DNA of 64,000 nt from CPC320 sp002336405 (GCA_949372595.1 CASIAN010000034.1:20101-84100), one strand, 5' to 3'. Shown: positions 18,309 to 27,329, numbered from the stretch's first letter. Notes: generated by a model not told the origin, from the sequence alone. Program-made: numbers and translations.

Positions 18309-18767
18309 CTATATCGTCAGGTGAAGTTTTGGTTTCCAGAACGGACGGAATAACTCAATTTTGGGACAGCGGTTCATCACCACTTTCAGACCGGCATCCT
18401 CGGCTATTTTGGCCGCGTCAGGATGGGTAACACCGATTTGCCCCCACAGTACTTTTGCGCTGATTGCCACAGCCTCCTGCGCGATGCGTGGCAATTCACT
18501 GGCGTTGCGAAACACTTCAACCATATCCACCGGCCGATCAATCGCCGCGAGCGATGGATAGACTTTCAAGCCGCGAATTTCTTGACCCGCCAGGCCGGGG
18601 TTGACGGGGATCATGTCATAGCCGGTTTCGTGCAGCACCCGCAGTACGCCATAGCTGAACTTGGTTTTATCGCCACTGGCCCCGACCATTGCGATGGTTT
18701 TAACGCTGCTGAGAATATCTTGCAGGTATGTTTCTGAATAGGGCTCTTCGTGGTTCATGTAATTCAT
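18309..18767 (-). CDS. CoA-binding domain protein (YccU type)
   Basis: A 152-residue protein with a Rossmann fold of the CoA_binding_2 family. TIAMVGASGDKTKFSYG is the nucleotide-binding loop, PVNPGLAGQEIRG follows, and ends with CPKIELFRP, a family hallmark. Such small proteins bind CoA or acyl-CoA, with no known enzyme activity. The ATG at 18767 overlaps the stop of the ferredoxin gene by four bases. Its place in a methanethiol oxidase group suggests a link with thiol or acyl metabolism, without direct proof. Confidence 0.88.
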   Translation of the reverse strand: MNYMNHEEPYSETYLQDILSSVKTIAMVGASGDKTKFSYGVLRVLHETGYDMIPVNPGLAGQEIRGLKVYPSLAAIDRPVDMVEVFRNASELPRIAQEAVAISAKVLWGQIGVTHPDAAKIAEDAGLKVVMNRCPKIELFRPFWKPKLHLTI

Positions 18768-19135
18768 GGCTTTTCCTCCAAGGGACGCGCGATATCGGCC
18801 TTCAACTCATGCGCGGCTAAAGGGTCTAAAAACGGGTTGCGATAAAGTTTGTCATGGCTGTCGACACCGACCTCAATGACACAATCGGTGACCGGGCGGG
18901 CCACGCATAGGATCACATAGCCATCGTTGATTTGGCGGTTGTTCAGCGCGACTTGAGCTTTTTGATGTATCTCGCCGGAAATCAGTTTGGCCGCGCAGGT
19001 GATGCAACCGCCGTATTTACACCCGTAAGGCAGATCGACGCCCTGTTCTTTAAGACTGTCCAGCAGCGGCTTGCGATGATCGACCAAAAAGGTTTGATCC
19101 TGCCGGTTGGCGAGTGTGATTTTGCGCTCAACCAT
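18764..19135 (-). CDS. 2Fe-2S plant-type ferredoxin
   Basis: A 123-residue ferredoxin. The [2Fe-2S] ligands are in DLPYGCKYGGCITCAAKL (three cysteines in CxxxxCxxC spacing) and a fourth Cys later in VILCVARP. The C-terminal extension of about 30 residues is unusual for a plain ferredoxin and is rich in charged residues. It starts two bases behind the methanethiol oxidase stop. It probably passes electrons in that pathway or to an unlinked oxygenase. That partner is inferred from position alone. Confidence 0.9.
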   Translation of the reverse strand: MVERKITLANRQDQTFLVDHRKPLLDSLKEQGVDLPYGCKYGGCITCAAKLISGEIHQKAQVALNNRQINDGYVILCVARPVTDCVIEVGVDSHDKLYRNPFLDPLAAHELKADIARPLEEKP

Positions 19136-19137
19136 CT

Positions 19138-20496
19138 CTATAGCCAGATATCTGATGTGCAGTCGCCACCGGGATAGCGGGTCTCATGGCAGCGTGAGGG
19201 TCCGTTCGGTTCTTTGCCGAAATCGACAACGAAGTTTGGATCGATCTCCATTCCGCCATTTTCAGTGTCGCAGTTGACCATCAACATGCACCCACCGTTG
19301 GTGCGAATCTCGGGATAAAACTGATTGTCCCAAGTCGAGAACAGCGAAGTGGTCACATAGAGGCGTCTGCCATCCAGACTAAGCTGGATCATCTGTGGCC
19401 CGCCGGTAACCTTTACGCCGTTGACTTCGGGCGCTTTGCCCAACAAGCCACCCATCCACACTTGTCCGGTCAGCTTGGCATTATGGGGGTCGCTGATGTC
19501 ATATTGCCGGATGTCGCCGTGCAGCCAGTTGCAGAAATAGATATATTTGTCATCCATCGATAGTAAAATAACGGTGATCACACCGGGGACAGGGATCGGC
19601 CATTCTGGATGCGGCTCATTCTCGACATCAATAATTTTTTCCCACTGCCATTTGCCAGCAGCGTCTTTCCACCAGTGAATGATGTTGGACGATAGCGCCG
19701 CGCCGACAAACCCGTGGGTGCTGTCAGGGTCATGGTGAAAGCGTACTTCCAGGGGCACGAGACCATCCTCGCCCAAATACATGGTTTCCTCGACGCGCTT
19801 TTCCTCGAAATTCCAAAAATGGATTTCGCGGCCATATTTCAAATGGCCGACCTCTTCGAGGTCAAACCCGGGCATGAAAGTGTTGGGGGCGGCCCATTCG
19901 GAACTGACCATCACGTTGTGGCGGGGTTGATACCAAAAATCATAGCCGAATTTTATATCGCCCATGTCATTTTCCCAGCGGCCGACAATGTCAAAGTTTT
20001 CATTGAGATGTAAATAGCCGCCGGGTGCGTTGCCTTGGGCATCGCCCAGCATCGAAATGATGATATCCGAACCCAAGCAATGCACTGTATGTGGCGCAGA
20101 AAGGTTGGTTTTTGCTTTGATATCAGCGCCTTGAATTATCATATGCAGCTTTGGATTGCGTGGGTCATCTAGGCAGTCGACAATGTGCAAGTTTGAGGAC
20201 CTCACCCCCGGAACAATCAAATACCGGCGCTCTTTTCCGGGTACATCATGGCACGAAGAACAGGCGTTCCAACCCATATGGTGCAACTCGTCACCGATTC
20301 CGGGCACCTCAAGGCGACTGATCACCTGACTATAGGTCGGGCTTTGCGGATCGGCATCAATCGTGGCCAAGTAATCGGGTTTTTGGATGCCCGTGCCGGT
20401 ATAGATGGCGATTGTATAAAGCAGTTTTTCATGCGGCGCTTGCATCGCATCGCTCGGAGAGGCGTAGCCGGGTCCACAACAAATCTTGTCCTGCAT
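19138..20496 (-). CDS. Methanethiol oxidase, selenium-binding protein (SELENBP1/MtoX) family
   Basis: A protein of about 452 residues. It has the family start CCGPGYASPSDAM, then YLATIDADPQSPTYSQVISR, ELHHMGWNACSSCHD with conserved His and Cys, and the family C-terminus HETRYPGGDCTSDIW. Members oxidise methanethiol to formaldehyde, sulfide and hydrogen peroxide with copper. Methanethiol arises in Roseobacter cells when DMSP is demethylated. The frame is open from 20676, but the ATG at 20494-20496 has AAGGG six bases upstream. No signal peptide is seen, unlike some periplasmic MtoX, so this form may be cytoplasmic. It leads the four-gene operon and diverges from an IclR gene. Confidence 0.88.
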   Translation of the reverse strand: MQDKICCGPGYASPSDAMQAPHEKLLYTIAIYTGTGIQKPDYLATIDADPQSPTYSQVISRLEVPGIGDELHHMGWNACSSCHDVPGKERRYLIVPGVRSSNLHIVDCLDDPRNPKLHMIIQGADIKAKTNLSAPHTVHCLGSDIIISMLGDAQGNAPGGYLHLNENFDIVGRWENDMGDIKFGYDFWYQPRHNVMVSSEWAAPNTFMPGFDLEEVGHLKYGREIHFWNFEEKRVEETMYLGEDGLVPLEVRFHHDPDSTHGFVGAALSSNIIHWWKDAAGKWQWEKIIDVENEPHPEWPIPVPGVITVILLSMDDKYIYFCNWLHGDIRQYDISDPHNAKLTGQVWMGGLLGKAPEVNGVKVTGGPQMIQLSLDGRRLYVTTSLFSTWDNQFYPEIRTNGGCMLMVNCDTENGGMEIDPNFVVDFGKEPNGPSRCHETRYPGGDCTSDIWL

Positions 20497-20549
20497 CTGT
20501 GCCCTTTCAGATAAAACCATTGCAAGTTGATATAAAATTTTCATATAGT

Positions 20550-20562
20550 AAGAAACTTTCTT
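20550..20562. promoter_or_regulatory. Palindromic operator candidate between mto and iclR
   Basis: AAGAAACTTTCTT is a perfect palindrome about a central C. It lies in the 82-base gap between the divergent methanethiol oxidase and IclR genes. Regulators of this class usually bind such sites and control both sides. No experiment supports the assignment. Confidence 0.5.
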
Positions 20563-20578
20563 AGTAAATGAGAATATT

Positions 20579-21349
20579 ATGCAGCTAGATAGAATAATGA
20601 TGGTGTTGGAATATGTTGCCGCAGCAGACCGGCCGGTGTCGGCAACAGAGCTGCATAAGCTAACTGAAATCCCCAAGCCGACCTGCTATCGCGCGCTGCA
20701 AAAACTGGCAGAGAACGGGTTTATTGAAGATGTTGAGGCGGCGGGGCGTTATGCAATCGGCCATCGCCTTCGCGCAGCGGTTCTGCAGGGGCAATCCAAT
20801 TTCGATGTCTGCGAAGCCACACGACCTTTTTTAAAAGAGGCCGCCGGGGAATATGACGAAGCGGTGTTTTTATCCCGAATTCGCAACAATGGGGTCGAAA
20901 TTATTCATGTCGAGGCGCCGGCTAACTCTCGGTCAGGCTTCATTCACCCGGGGCTGGGGTTTCGCCCGATACATGCCTGTTCATGCTCCAAGGCAATTTT
21001 GGCTTTTGCCGGTTCTGATCTGCTGATGACGGCGATGAAAACGCCGATGAAGCAATATACAGACAAAACCTATACCGAGATCGATCAATTGAAACGTGAT
21101 ATTGAGCAGGTGAAGGTCAAGGGTTATGCGGAATGTCTGGAAGAAATTCAAACTGGTGTTTCCAGCGTAGCCGTACCCATTTTTATGGCAAATGTAGGCA
21201 CCATTTTTAGCATTGGTTGCATTGGTCCGGTCAGCAAATTCAATGCAACTAAAAGAGCCGAGATCGGCGCCTCGTTGCTGGGCTTGGTCGGCCGTATTAG
21301 TCAAGCTATTCAGATGCATGCGCAAGTCGCACATAGTGCTGCTTTATAG
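20579..21349 (+). CDS. IclR family transcriptional regulator
   Basis: A 256-residue regulator. The winged helix-turn-helix is at the N-terminus (PVSATELHKLTEIPKPTCYR), then an IclR effector domain follows with GFIHPGLGFRPIHACSCSKA, a conserved block that carries ligand-binding residues. Most IclR proteins are repressors or activators of the catabolic genes beside them. The start ATG at 20579 has GAGAA upstream. It diverges from the methanethiol oxidase operon, so control of that operon by a sulfur compound or its breakdown product is the simplest idea. Confidence 0.92.
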   Translation: MQLDRIMMVLEYVAAADRPVSATELHKLTEIPKPTCYRALQKLAENGFIEDVEAAGRYAIGHRLRAAVLQGQSNFDVCEATRPFLKEAAGEYDEAVFLSRIRNNGVEIIHVEAPANSRSGFIHPGLGFRPIHACSCSKAILAFAGSDLLMTAMKTPMKQYTDKTYTEIDQLKRDIEQVKVKGYAECLEEIQTGVSSVAVPIFMANVGTIFSIGCIGPVSKFNATKRAEIGASLLGLVGRISQAIQMHAQVAHSAAL

Positions 21350-21667
21350 GTGACCTCTTTTACCAGTCTTGTTTCCAGACAATTGTTTTTAAAAGTACGG
21401 TCCCTCAAAATACTGTGAAACACATTTTGGTGTTGCCTTTGATGTTTGCAGACTGGTTTTAATTGGGTGCGCTTTTGTTGACGCGTATCGCCGCGTAAAA
21501 GTAATTTTATGGTGACTGTGGTGCGGGGCTGGCTTGCGGCGAACGATCAGCTATAACCACCTTATGTTCCGGGCTGATGTTACTGACACGACCAGATCGG
21601 ATGAGCTTTGCCGACGATCGTGGGGCCATGGTGTGTGGTGAATAATTCTCAACAGGGGGCTTTGATC
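21350..21667. other. Intergenic stretch without a recognised gene
   Basis: About 318 bases between the IclR gene and the serine hydrolase. I see no open frame with a ribosome site other than the upstream extension of the hydrolase frame from 21608. The stretch probably carries the hydrolase promoter. Confidence 0.5.
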
Positions 21668-22840
21668 ATGCAAAGCACAAATCGGATGCAGTTTGTTGCT
21701 GATGGCTATGTCGCGGCACAAAAATTTTGTGGTATTGAATGGCAGGTCGAACGTGCTGGGGCGGTGTTGCAGTCAGGTCGTGCAGGCTGCGCCGAGTTTG
21801 AAACCCAGCGGCCGATCCCCGAGACAGCCCTATATCAGATTTTTTCTATGACCAAGCCGATCATCTCGGTGCTTGCTCTGCGCTTGATCGATCAGGGACG
21901 GCTGCGGCTTTATGATCCCGTTGCACAGTTTGATCCTGCGTTTGCAAAGATGAAGGTTCTGGGCACCGATGGGTCGATTACACCAGCCCAGCGGTTGATC
22001 ACGGTTGAGGATTTGCTGATGCATCGCGCCGGGTTCAGCTATGAATTCATTCTTGGCTGTCACGTTGCCCCCTATTACCGTGGGGCGAATATTCTGGCGG
22101 ATGGCCACCGATCAATGGCGGATATGATGACGGCACTCGCGGCACTGCCACTGGCGTTTCATCCTGGTACCGCATGGCGCTATAGCGTGGCGACGGATGT
22201 GCTTGCTCATGTGATCGAATGCGCCACGGGCTGTGACCTGAGCGCCTTATTGCAGGCTGAAATTTTTGACCCCTTAGGGATGAAAGACACCGGTTTTTGC
22301 GTGCCCCGCGCAGATCGGCACCGCCTGATGGCAATGTATGGGCCTGGCGATTTGACAGGATTGCCGCCAGTGTCAGCTTTGCCACACAGTCTTGTGCGAC
22401 GCGATATCAGTCAGATGTGCCCTGTTGATAAGCCAGATTTTCGCCGCGGTGGCCTAGGGCTTTATGCCAGTCTGAACGATTATATGTGTTTTGCGCGCAT
22501 GTTGTTAACCGGGCGCACGCCACAGGGTGATGCTGTGGTATCTTCTAAAATGCATGACATGCTTCAGCGCAACAGAATCACGCTTGACCAATTGCCGCTG
22601 TCGGTTGGGGCTGTGCCTCTACGGGGCTATGGCTGGGGCCTGACCGGGCGGGTGATGATCGATCCTGGCGCTGCGACTGCCCCGACCTCGGATGGCGAGT
22701 TTGGCTGGGCGGGGGCGGCAGATACGTATTTTTGGGTGGATCCGCGCGAAGATATGGTTGGTGTGGTGATGACCCAGTTTTTAGGTGGTGCGTTGCCATT
22801 GGCCGAAGATATGCGCACAGCCGCCTATCAAAGCCTGTGA
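21668..22840 (+). CDS. Serine hydrolase, beta-lactamase (class C/esterase) family
   Basis: A 390-residue beta-lactamase-fold hydrolase (EstB/class C related). The catalytic SxxK motif is in IFSMTKPIISV, the Tyr motif appears as WRYSVATDVLAHV (YxV in place of YxN), and the third motif lies near the C-terminus in FGWAGAADTYFWVDP. Most relatives are esterases or cyclic-peptide hydrolases and not antibiotic resistance enzymes. The ATG at 21668 has GGGGG upstream. The frame opens at 21608, but that part lacks family similarity. There is no obvious signal peptide, so a cytoplasmic esterase is likely. Confidence 0.85.
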   Translation: MQSTNRMQFVADGYVAAQKFCGIEWQVERAGAVLQSGRAGCAEFETQRPIPETALYQIFSMTKPIISVLALRLIDQGRLRLYDPVAQFDPAFAKMKVLGTDGSITPAQRLITVEDLLMHRAGFSYEFILGCHVAPYYRGANILADGHRSMADMMTALAALPLAFHPGTAWRYSVATDVLAHVIECATGCDLSALLQAEIFDPLGMKDTGFCVPRADRHRLMAMYGPGDLTGLPPVSALPHSLVRRDISQMCPVDKPDFRRGGLGLYASLNDYMCFARMLLTGRTPQGDAVVSSKMHDMLQRNRITLDQLPLSVGAVPLRGYGWGLTGRVMIDPGAATAPTSDGEFGWAGAADTYFWVDPREDMVGVVMTQFLGGALPLAEDMRTAAYQSL

Positions 22841-22914
22841 TTACGGCCAAGCAAGCCTTGAGACTGCCTGCGAGTTGCGCTATCGCCTGATAGGGCAACG
22901 ATTTGAGGCCCACA

Positions 22915-23952
22915 ATGAAATTTCTTGATCTGTCCAAAGTCCATATCCGATCCGGTGCCGGAGGCGGGGGAGCGGTGAGTTTCCTGCGTGAAAAGCATCT
23001 CGAATACGGGGGACCTGACGGCGGCGATGGTGGTAATGGTGGCTCGGTTTGGGCCGAGGCGGTTGAGGGGCTTAACACCTTGATCGATTTTCGGTATCAG
23101 CAACATTTTTTTGCCAAAAACGGTACGCCGGGAATGGGCAAACAACGCACTGGTGCCAATGGAGATGAAATCGTCCTGCGGGTGCCTGTTGGAACCGAGC
23201 TTCTCGATGAGGACGAAGAGACGGTGATTGCCGATCTAACCGAGGTGGGGCAACGCGTGCTTTTGGCCAAGGGCGGCAATGGCGGCTTTGGCAACCTGCA
23301 TTTCAAAAGCGCGACCAATCAAGCACCCCGCCGGGCCAACCCTGGTCAGGATGGCATCGAGCGCACGCTTTGGTTGCGGTTGAAACTGATCGCGGATGCA
23401 GGTCTTTTGGGTCTGCCCAATGCCGGAAAATCCACATTTCTAGCAGCGACATCGAACGCGCGACCAAAAATTGCTGATTATCCCTTTACCACGCTCTATC
23501 CCAACCTTGGGGTTGTGGCGGTCGATGGCGCCGAATTTGTGATTGCGGATATTCCGGGCCTGATTGAAGGCGCGCATGAGGGTAAGGGTCTGGGTGATTT
23601 GTTTCTGGGCCATGTCGAACGCTGCTCGGTGCTGTTGCATTTGGTGGACGGCACGTCGGCTAACTTTATCGAAGATTACCAAACGATTATTGGTGAGTTA
23701 GAGGCCTATGGTGGGGATCTTGCGCTCAAGCCAAGGGTGACGGCGCTGAACAAAATCGACGCGCTCGATGCCGACGAACGCGGCGAGGCGTGTGCGGCAC
23801 TGCAAGCGGTGGTGGATGGCCCGGTTCTGATGATGTCTGGGGTCAGTTCTGAGGGCGTGACGGACGTTTTGCGTGCGGTACGCGGCCAGATCGATGAGGA
23901 CAGACTGCGTCTTACTCCAATTGTTGAGGAAGTTGAGAAATGGCGACCTTAG
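22915..23952 (+). CDS. obgE: GTPase ObgE/CgtA
   Basis: A 345-residue Obg GTPase, essential for late 50S ribosome assembly and linked to stress responses. The N-terminal Obg fold has the Gly-rich repeats SGAGGGGAVSF and GGDGGNGGS. The G domain has GLPNAGKST (P-loop), DIPGLIEGAHEGKGLG (switch II) and ALNKID. The frame opens at a TTG at 22903, but the ATG at 22915 begins the conserved MKFLDLSKVHIRSG. Its 3' end overlaps proB by 13 bases, so the two genes are coupled. Confidence 0.97.
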   Translation: MKFLDLSKVHIRSGAGGGGAVSFLREKHLEYGGPDGGDGGNGGSVWAEAVEGLNTLIDFRYQQHFFAKNGTPGMGKQRTGANGDEIVLRVPVGTELLDEDEETVIADLTEVGQRVLLAKGGNGGFGNLHFKSATNQAPRRANPGQDGIERTLWLRLKLIADAGLLGLPNAGKSTFLAATSNARPKIADYPFTTLYPNLGVVAVDGAEFVIADIPGLIEGAHEGKGLGDLFLGHVERCSVLLHLVDGTSANFIEDYQTIIGELEAYGGDLALKPRVTALNKIDALDADERGEACAALQAVVDGPVLMMSGVSSEGVTDVLRAVRGQIDEDRLRLTPIVEEVEKWRP

Positions 23953-25046
23953 GCGACGCAAAACGCTTGGTCATAAAAATCGGGTCGGCCCTGTTGGTTG
24001 ACCGTAACACTGGCGCGCTGCGGCACGATTGGCTGCAGGCGCTGGCGCAAGACGTTGCCTTTCTCAAGGCGCGGGGCTGTGACGTGGTGCTGGTGTCTTC
24101 GGGATCGATTGCATTGGGCCGTGGTGCATTGGGCCTGTCTGCTTCAAAGCTCGCACTTGAAGAATCCCAAGCGGCCGCCGCCGTGGGCCAAATCCGGTTG
24201 GCGCGCGCCTATGAAGAGGCGCTAGAGCCTCACAACATCATCACAGCGCAAGTGCTGGTCACCTTAGAAGACAGCAGCAACCGCCGTCGCTATCTGAATT
24301 CACGGGCGACTTTAGAGACCTTGCTGGGTCTGGGTGTGGTGCCGATTGTGAATGAAAACGACACCGTTGCAACCGATGAAATCCGCTATGGTGATAACGA
24401 CCGTTTGGCAGCACAGGTTGCGGTCACCGTCGGGGCAGGGCAGCTTATTTTATTATCTGATGTTGATGGCTTTTATTCTGCCAACCCCCAGAGTGATCCC
24501 ACCGCGCAGCGCTTTGAGGTGATTGACCAGATCACCCCCGAGATAGAGGCGATGGCTGGGGATGCGGGATCTGGGCTGTCAAAGGGTGGGATGAAGACTA
24601 AACTGATGGCAGCCAAGACAGCCACGGCTGCAGGCTGTGGCATGGTGATTGCCGAAGGGTCGGTACTGCATCCGTTACGGGCGCTGGATGCTGGAGGTGC
24701 CGCCACATGGTTCACGCCACAACTCGATCCGCGCACAGCGCGCAAACGTTGGATTGCCGCGATGAAACCGCAGGGCTCACTGTGTATCGATACCGGTGCG
24801 GCGGCGGCGCTGCAGCAGGGAAAAAGCCTCTTACCGGCTGGCGTGAGCGCGGTAAGCGGTCTGTTTGAACGCGGTGATCCGGTCCGTATTCAAGACGCGC
24901 AGGGGTACGAATTAGGGCAGGGGTTGAGCTGTTATTCCAGCCATGAAGCCCAAGCAATCATGGGTCGACAGTCACGCGAGATCGAAGCTATTTTGGGCTA
25001 TTCCGGGCGGGCGGCCTTGATCCATCGCGATGATATGGCAATATAG
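23940..25046 (+). CDS. proB: Glutamate 5-kinase ProB
   Basis: A 368-residue enzyme that phosphorylates glutamate in the first step of proline synthesis. The amino-acid kinase domain has RLVIKIGSALLV at the start, VSSGSIALGRGALGL for phosphate binding, and VNENDTVATDEIRYGDNDRL for substrate binding. A C-terminal PUA domain begins around residue 280. It is followed by proA with a 46-base gap, so the two form a pair. The product passes directly to ProA because glutamyl phosphate is unstable. Confidence 0.97.
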   Translation: MATLGDAKRLVIKIGSALLVDRNTGALRHDWLQALAQDVAFLKARGCDVVLVSSGSIALGRGALGLSASKLALEESQAAAAVGQIRLARAYEEALEPHNIITAQVLVTLEDSSNRRRYLNSRATLETLLGLGVVPIVNENDTVATDEIRYGDNDRLAAQVAVTVGAGQLILLSDVDGFYSANPQSDPTAQRFEVIDQITPEIEAMAGDAGSGLSKGGMKTKLMAAKTATAAGCGMVIAEGSVLHPLRALDAGGAATWFTPQLDPRTARKRWIAAMKPQGSLCIDTGAAAALQQGKSLLPAGVSAVSGLFERGDPVRIQDAQGYELGQGLSCYSSHEAQAIMGRQSREIEAILGYSGRAALIHRDDMAI

Positions 25047-25092
25047 GGCGCAGACGAGTTGATGACAGCCTAAATCAGGATAGGGTGCTGAT

Positions 25093-26385
25093 ATGAGAGA
25101 CGTTGCAAAAACTGAAAACGGTGTGGATGGTCTGGATATTGCCGCGTTGATGGCAGACATTGGCGCGCGGGCGAAACAGGCCTCAATCGCGCTTGCGATC
25201 GCGCCGGCTGCGGTGAAAACGCAGGCCCTGCAGGCGGCTGCCGACGCGGTCTGGGCCAAGCGGTTAACCATTATCTCGGCCAATCAAAAAGATCTGGAAT
25301 ACGGGCGGGCGAAAAATCTGAGTGCCGCGATGTTGGACCGGTTGTTGCTGGATGAGGTGCGGATTCAAGGAATCGTGGATGGCTTGCGCGCAGTTGCAAA
25401 CCAGCCTGACCCTGTGGGCGAGGTGCTGGCCGAGTGGGATCGTCCCACCGGGCTTAAGATCAAACGGGTGCGTACCCCTTTAGGTGTGATCGGGGTGATC
25501 TATGAAAGCCGCCCGAATGTCACGGCAGATGCCGGGGCGTTGTGTCTAAAAGCTGGAAATGCGGTAATTTTGCGCGGTGGCTCCGAGAGTTTTCACAGCT
25601 CGGCTGCGATTCACAGTTGTCTTCTCGAGGGGTTGCGCGTGGCCGATCTGCCCGAGGCAGCTGTGCAGCTGGTGCCGACGCGGGATCGTGCGGCAGTTCA
25701 GCAGTTATTGACGATGACTGAAAGTGTTGACGTCATTGTGCCACGTGGTGGTAAGGGCCTCGTTGGTTTGGTACAGCGCGAGGCACGCGTGCCAGTGTTT
25801 GCGCACCTCGAGGGTATTGTGCACATTTATATCGATAAAGCTGCAGATGCGGCGAAAACCATGCGGGTTGTATTGAATTCCAAAACCCGGCGTACCGGGA
25901 TCTGTGGTGCTGCAGAATGCCTGCTGATCCACCGCGATGTGGTGGCGGGTCTCGGCAAAGAGGTGGTTGTCGGACTGATCGAGGCCGGCATCGAAGTACG
26001 CGCAACGGCGCCCCTGAACGCCGTTTATGGCAGCATCGAGGCCAAAGAAGAAGACTGGGGTCAAGAGTTCCTCGACAGTATTATTGCGGTGCGAGTGGTG
26101 GATGATATGGAGGCTGCGTTGACGCATATTCAAACGCATAGCTCCCATCACACTGAGTGTATTATGACCCAAGACGATCAGGCCGCCGCGGAGTTTTTCA
26201 ATCGTGTCGACAGTGCCATCTTGATGCATAATGCCTCGACCCAATTTGCGGATGGTGGGGAGTTTGGTATGGGCGCTGAAATCGGCATCGCGACGGGAAA
26301 ACTGCATGCGCGTGGGCCGGTTGGGGCAATGCAATTGACCAGTTTTAAATATCTCGTGGCGGGAGATGGTGCAATCCGGGCCTGA
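25093..26385 (+). CDS. proA: Glutamate-5-semialdehyde dehydrogenase ProA
   Basis: A 430-residue NADPH-dependent reductase that converts glutamyl 5-phosphate to the semialdehyde, the second step of proline synthesis. The aldehyde dehydrogenase fold is shown by GVIGVIYESRPNVTADAGAL, KAGNAVILRGGSE, and the catalytic cysteine in RRTGICGAAECLL. HTECIMTQD and GMGAEIGIATGKLHARGPVG close the family pattern. It lies just behind proB and converges on chpT, with 15 bases between the stops. Confidence 0.97.
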   Translation: MRDVAKTENGVDGLDIAALMADIGARAKQASIALAIAPAAVKTQALQAAADAVWAKRLTIISANQKDLEYGRAKNLSAAMLDRLLLDEVRIQGIVDGLRAVANQPDPVGEVLAEWDRPTGLKIKRVRTPLGVIGVIYESRPNVTADAGALCLKAGNAVILRGGSESFHSSAAIHSCLLEGLRVADLPEAAVQLVPTRDRAAVQQLLTMTESVDVIVPRGGKGLVGLVQREARVPVFAHLEGIVHIYIDKAADAAKTMRVVLNSKTRRTGICGAAECLLIHRDVVAGLGKEVVVGLIEAGIEVRATAPLNAVYGSIEAKEEDWGQEFLDSIIAVRVVDDMEAALTHIQTHSSHHTECIMTQDDQAAAEFFNRVDSAILMHNASTQFADGGEFGMGAEIGIATGKLHARGPVGAMQLTSFKYLVAGDGAIRA

Positions 26386-26400
26386 ATCTGTGCGTTTGAC

Positions 26401-27000
26401 CTATAGGGTTACTTGCAGCATTTGTTCGGTCTGTTCCACCTGTAGTTGACGGCCAGTTTGGAAGACACATTCCGACAATAGGGCAAATTGAACATGTGCC
26501 GGTGATATTTCGGTTTTCGGTGACGGTCTGACGAGATGTCGCCATAACTCAGTGTCAACTTCAAGCCGGTCAGCTTCGCCGGATATCAGCCAAGTGCTGG
26601 CCTTGCGACCAACATGAATTGTCCCGCCATAGGGCAGCGCGGTTTCGAAACATTGCAAAAGCAAAAACGCCAGCTGGATTTCGCGGCGCGGGAAATCACC
26701 TTTTGGGTGCCATAGGACTGCCAGACGGTTTGATTGTATCGCACCGTTGATGATCTGGACGGTTTCGCGATTGCTGATAATTTGGCCGTCGAGCGCCGCG
26801 CCATAGGCAATTCGAAAAAACTGAATGCGGGCGCTGGCAGCGGCGCAGCTTTGTTCAATCAGTCGCATTTCCGAGCCAACTTGGTCGCCTTTAATCTCTA
26901 TAAGTTCCAGCCCGTTGTTGATCGCGCCGATCGGACTAATCAGGTCATGACAAATGCGCGACCCTATTAAATTGGACAAGGTTAGGTTAAGATTATTCAT
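26401..27000 (-). CDS. chpT: Histidine phosphotransferase ChpT
   Basis: A 199-residue phosphotransferase that passes phosphate from CckA to the cell-cycle regulators CtrA and CpdR. The phosphorylated histidine is in RICHDLISPIGAINNGLEL, close to the N-terminus, in the typical dimerisation helix. The rest resembles a degenerate kinase ATPase domain without a nucleotide site. In the Roseobacter group CtrA controls flagella, motility and gene transfer agents. A perfect CtrA binding site lies about 215 bases away, upstream of olsB. cckA and ctrA are not in the window. Confidence 0.92.
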   Translation of the reverse strand: MNNLNLTLSNLIGSRICHDLISPIGAINNGLELIEIKGDQVGSEMRLIEQSCAAASARIQFFRIAYGAALDGQIISNRETVQIINGAIQSNRLAVLWHPKGDFPRREIQLAFLLLQCFETALPYGGTIHVGRKASTWLISGEADRLEVDTELWRHLVRPSPKTEISPAHVQFALLSECVFQTGRQLQVEQTEQMLQVTL

Positions 27001-27026
27001 AATATTCTCTGGTAGGAAGTGCGCTG

Positions 27027-27218
27027 ATGAAACATTTGACAGTATTTTGGGAACCCGGTGATCTGGTAGAACATCCTCAGCACCCGGACTGGGGCATTGG
27101 GCAGGTGCAGTCAGTGGTTGACACTAAAGTAACTGTCAATTTTCGCGAAGTTGGAAAGTTGGTCATTGATGCTACCTTTGTTGAGTTGGTGGCGGCCATT
27201 CAAAACGAACAGCGTTAA
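27027..27218 (+). CDS. DUF3553 domain protein
   Basis: A 63-residue protein with the DUF3553 pattern: WEPGDLVEHPQHPDWGIGQV, then KVTVNFREVGKLVID. The fold resembles the short beta barrel at the end of UvrD-like helicases that contacts other proteins. Stand-alone copies are common in alphaproteobacteria, and their function is unknown. It is divergent from chpT with only 26 bases between. Its stop codon lies inside the CtrA box. Confidence 0.9.
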   Translation: MKHLTVFWEPGDLVEHPQHPDWGIGQVQSVVDTKVTVNFREVGKLVIDATFVELVAAIQNEQR

Positions 27219-27229
27219 CAGAACCTTAA
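27215..27229. promoter_or_regulatory. CtrA full-site box upstream of olsB
   Basis: TTAA-CAGAACC-TTAA is an exact match to the CtrA consensus TTAA-N7-TTAA. It lies about 100 bases before the olsB start and overlaps the DUF3553 stop. The first gene downstream is olsB. That CtrA binds here is an inference from the motif. Confidence 0.65.
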
Positions 27230-27329
27230 CTTATGAAAAACCCATGGATAACCCCTGAGTTGTGTCAGATGTATTATTATCAATTTAGAGCAGTTTTACT
27301 TTTGCCATACAGCGGTCAATGGTCCGACT

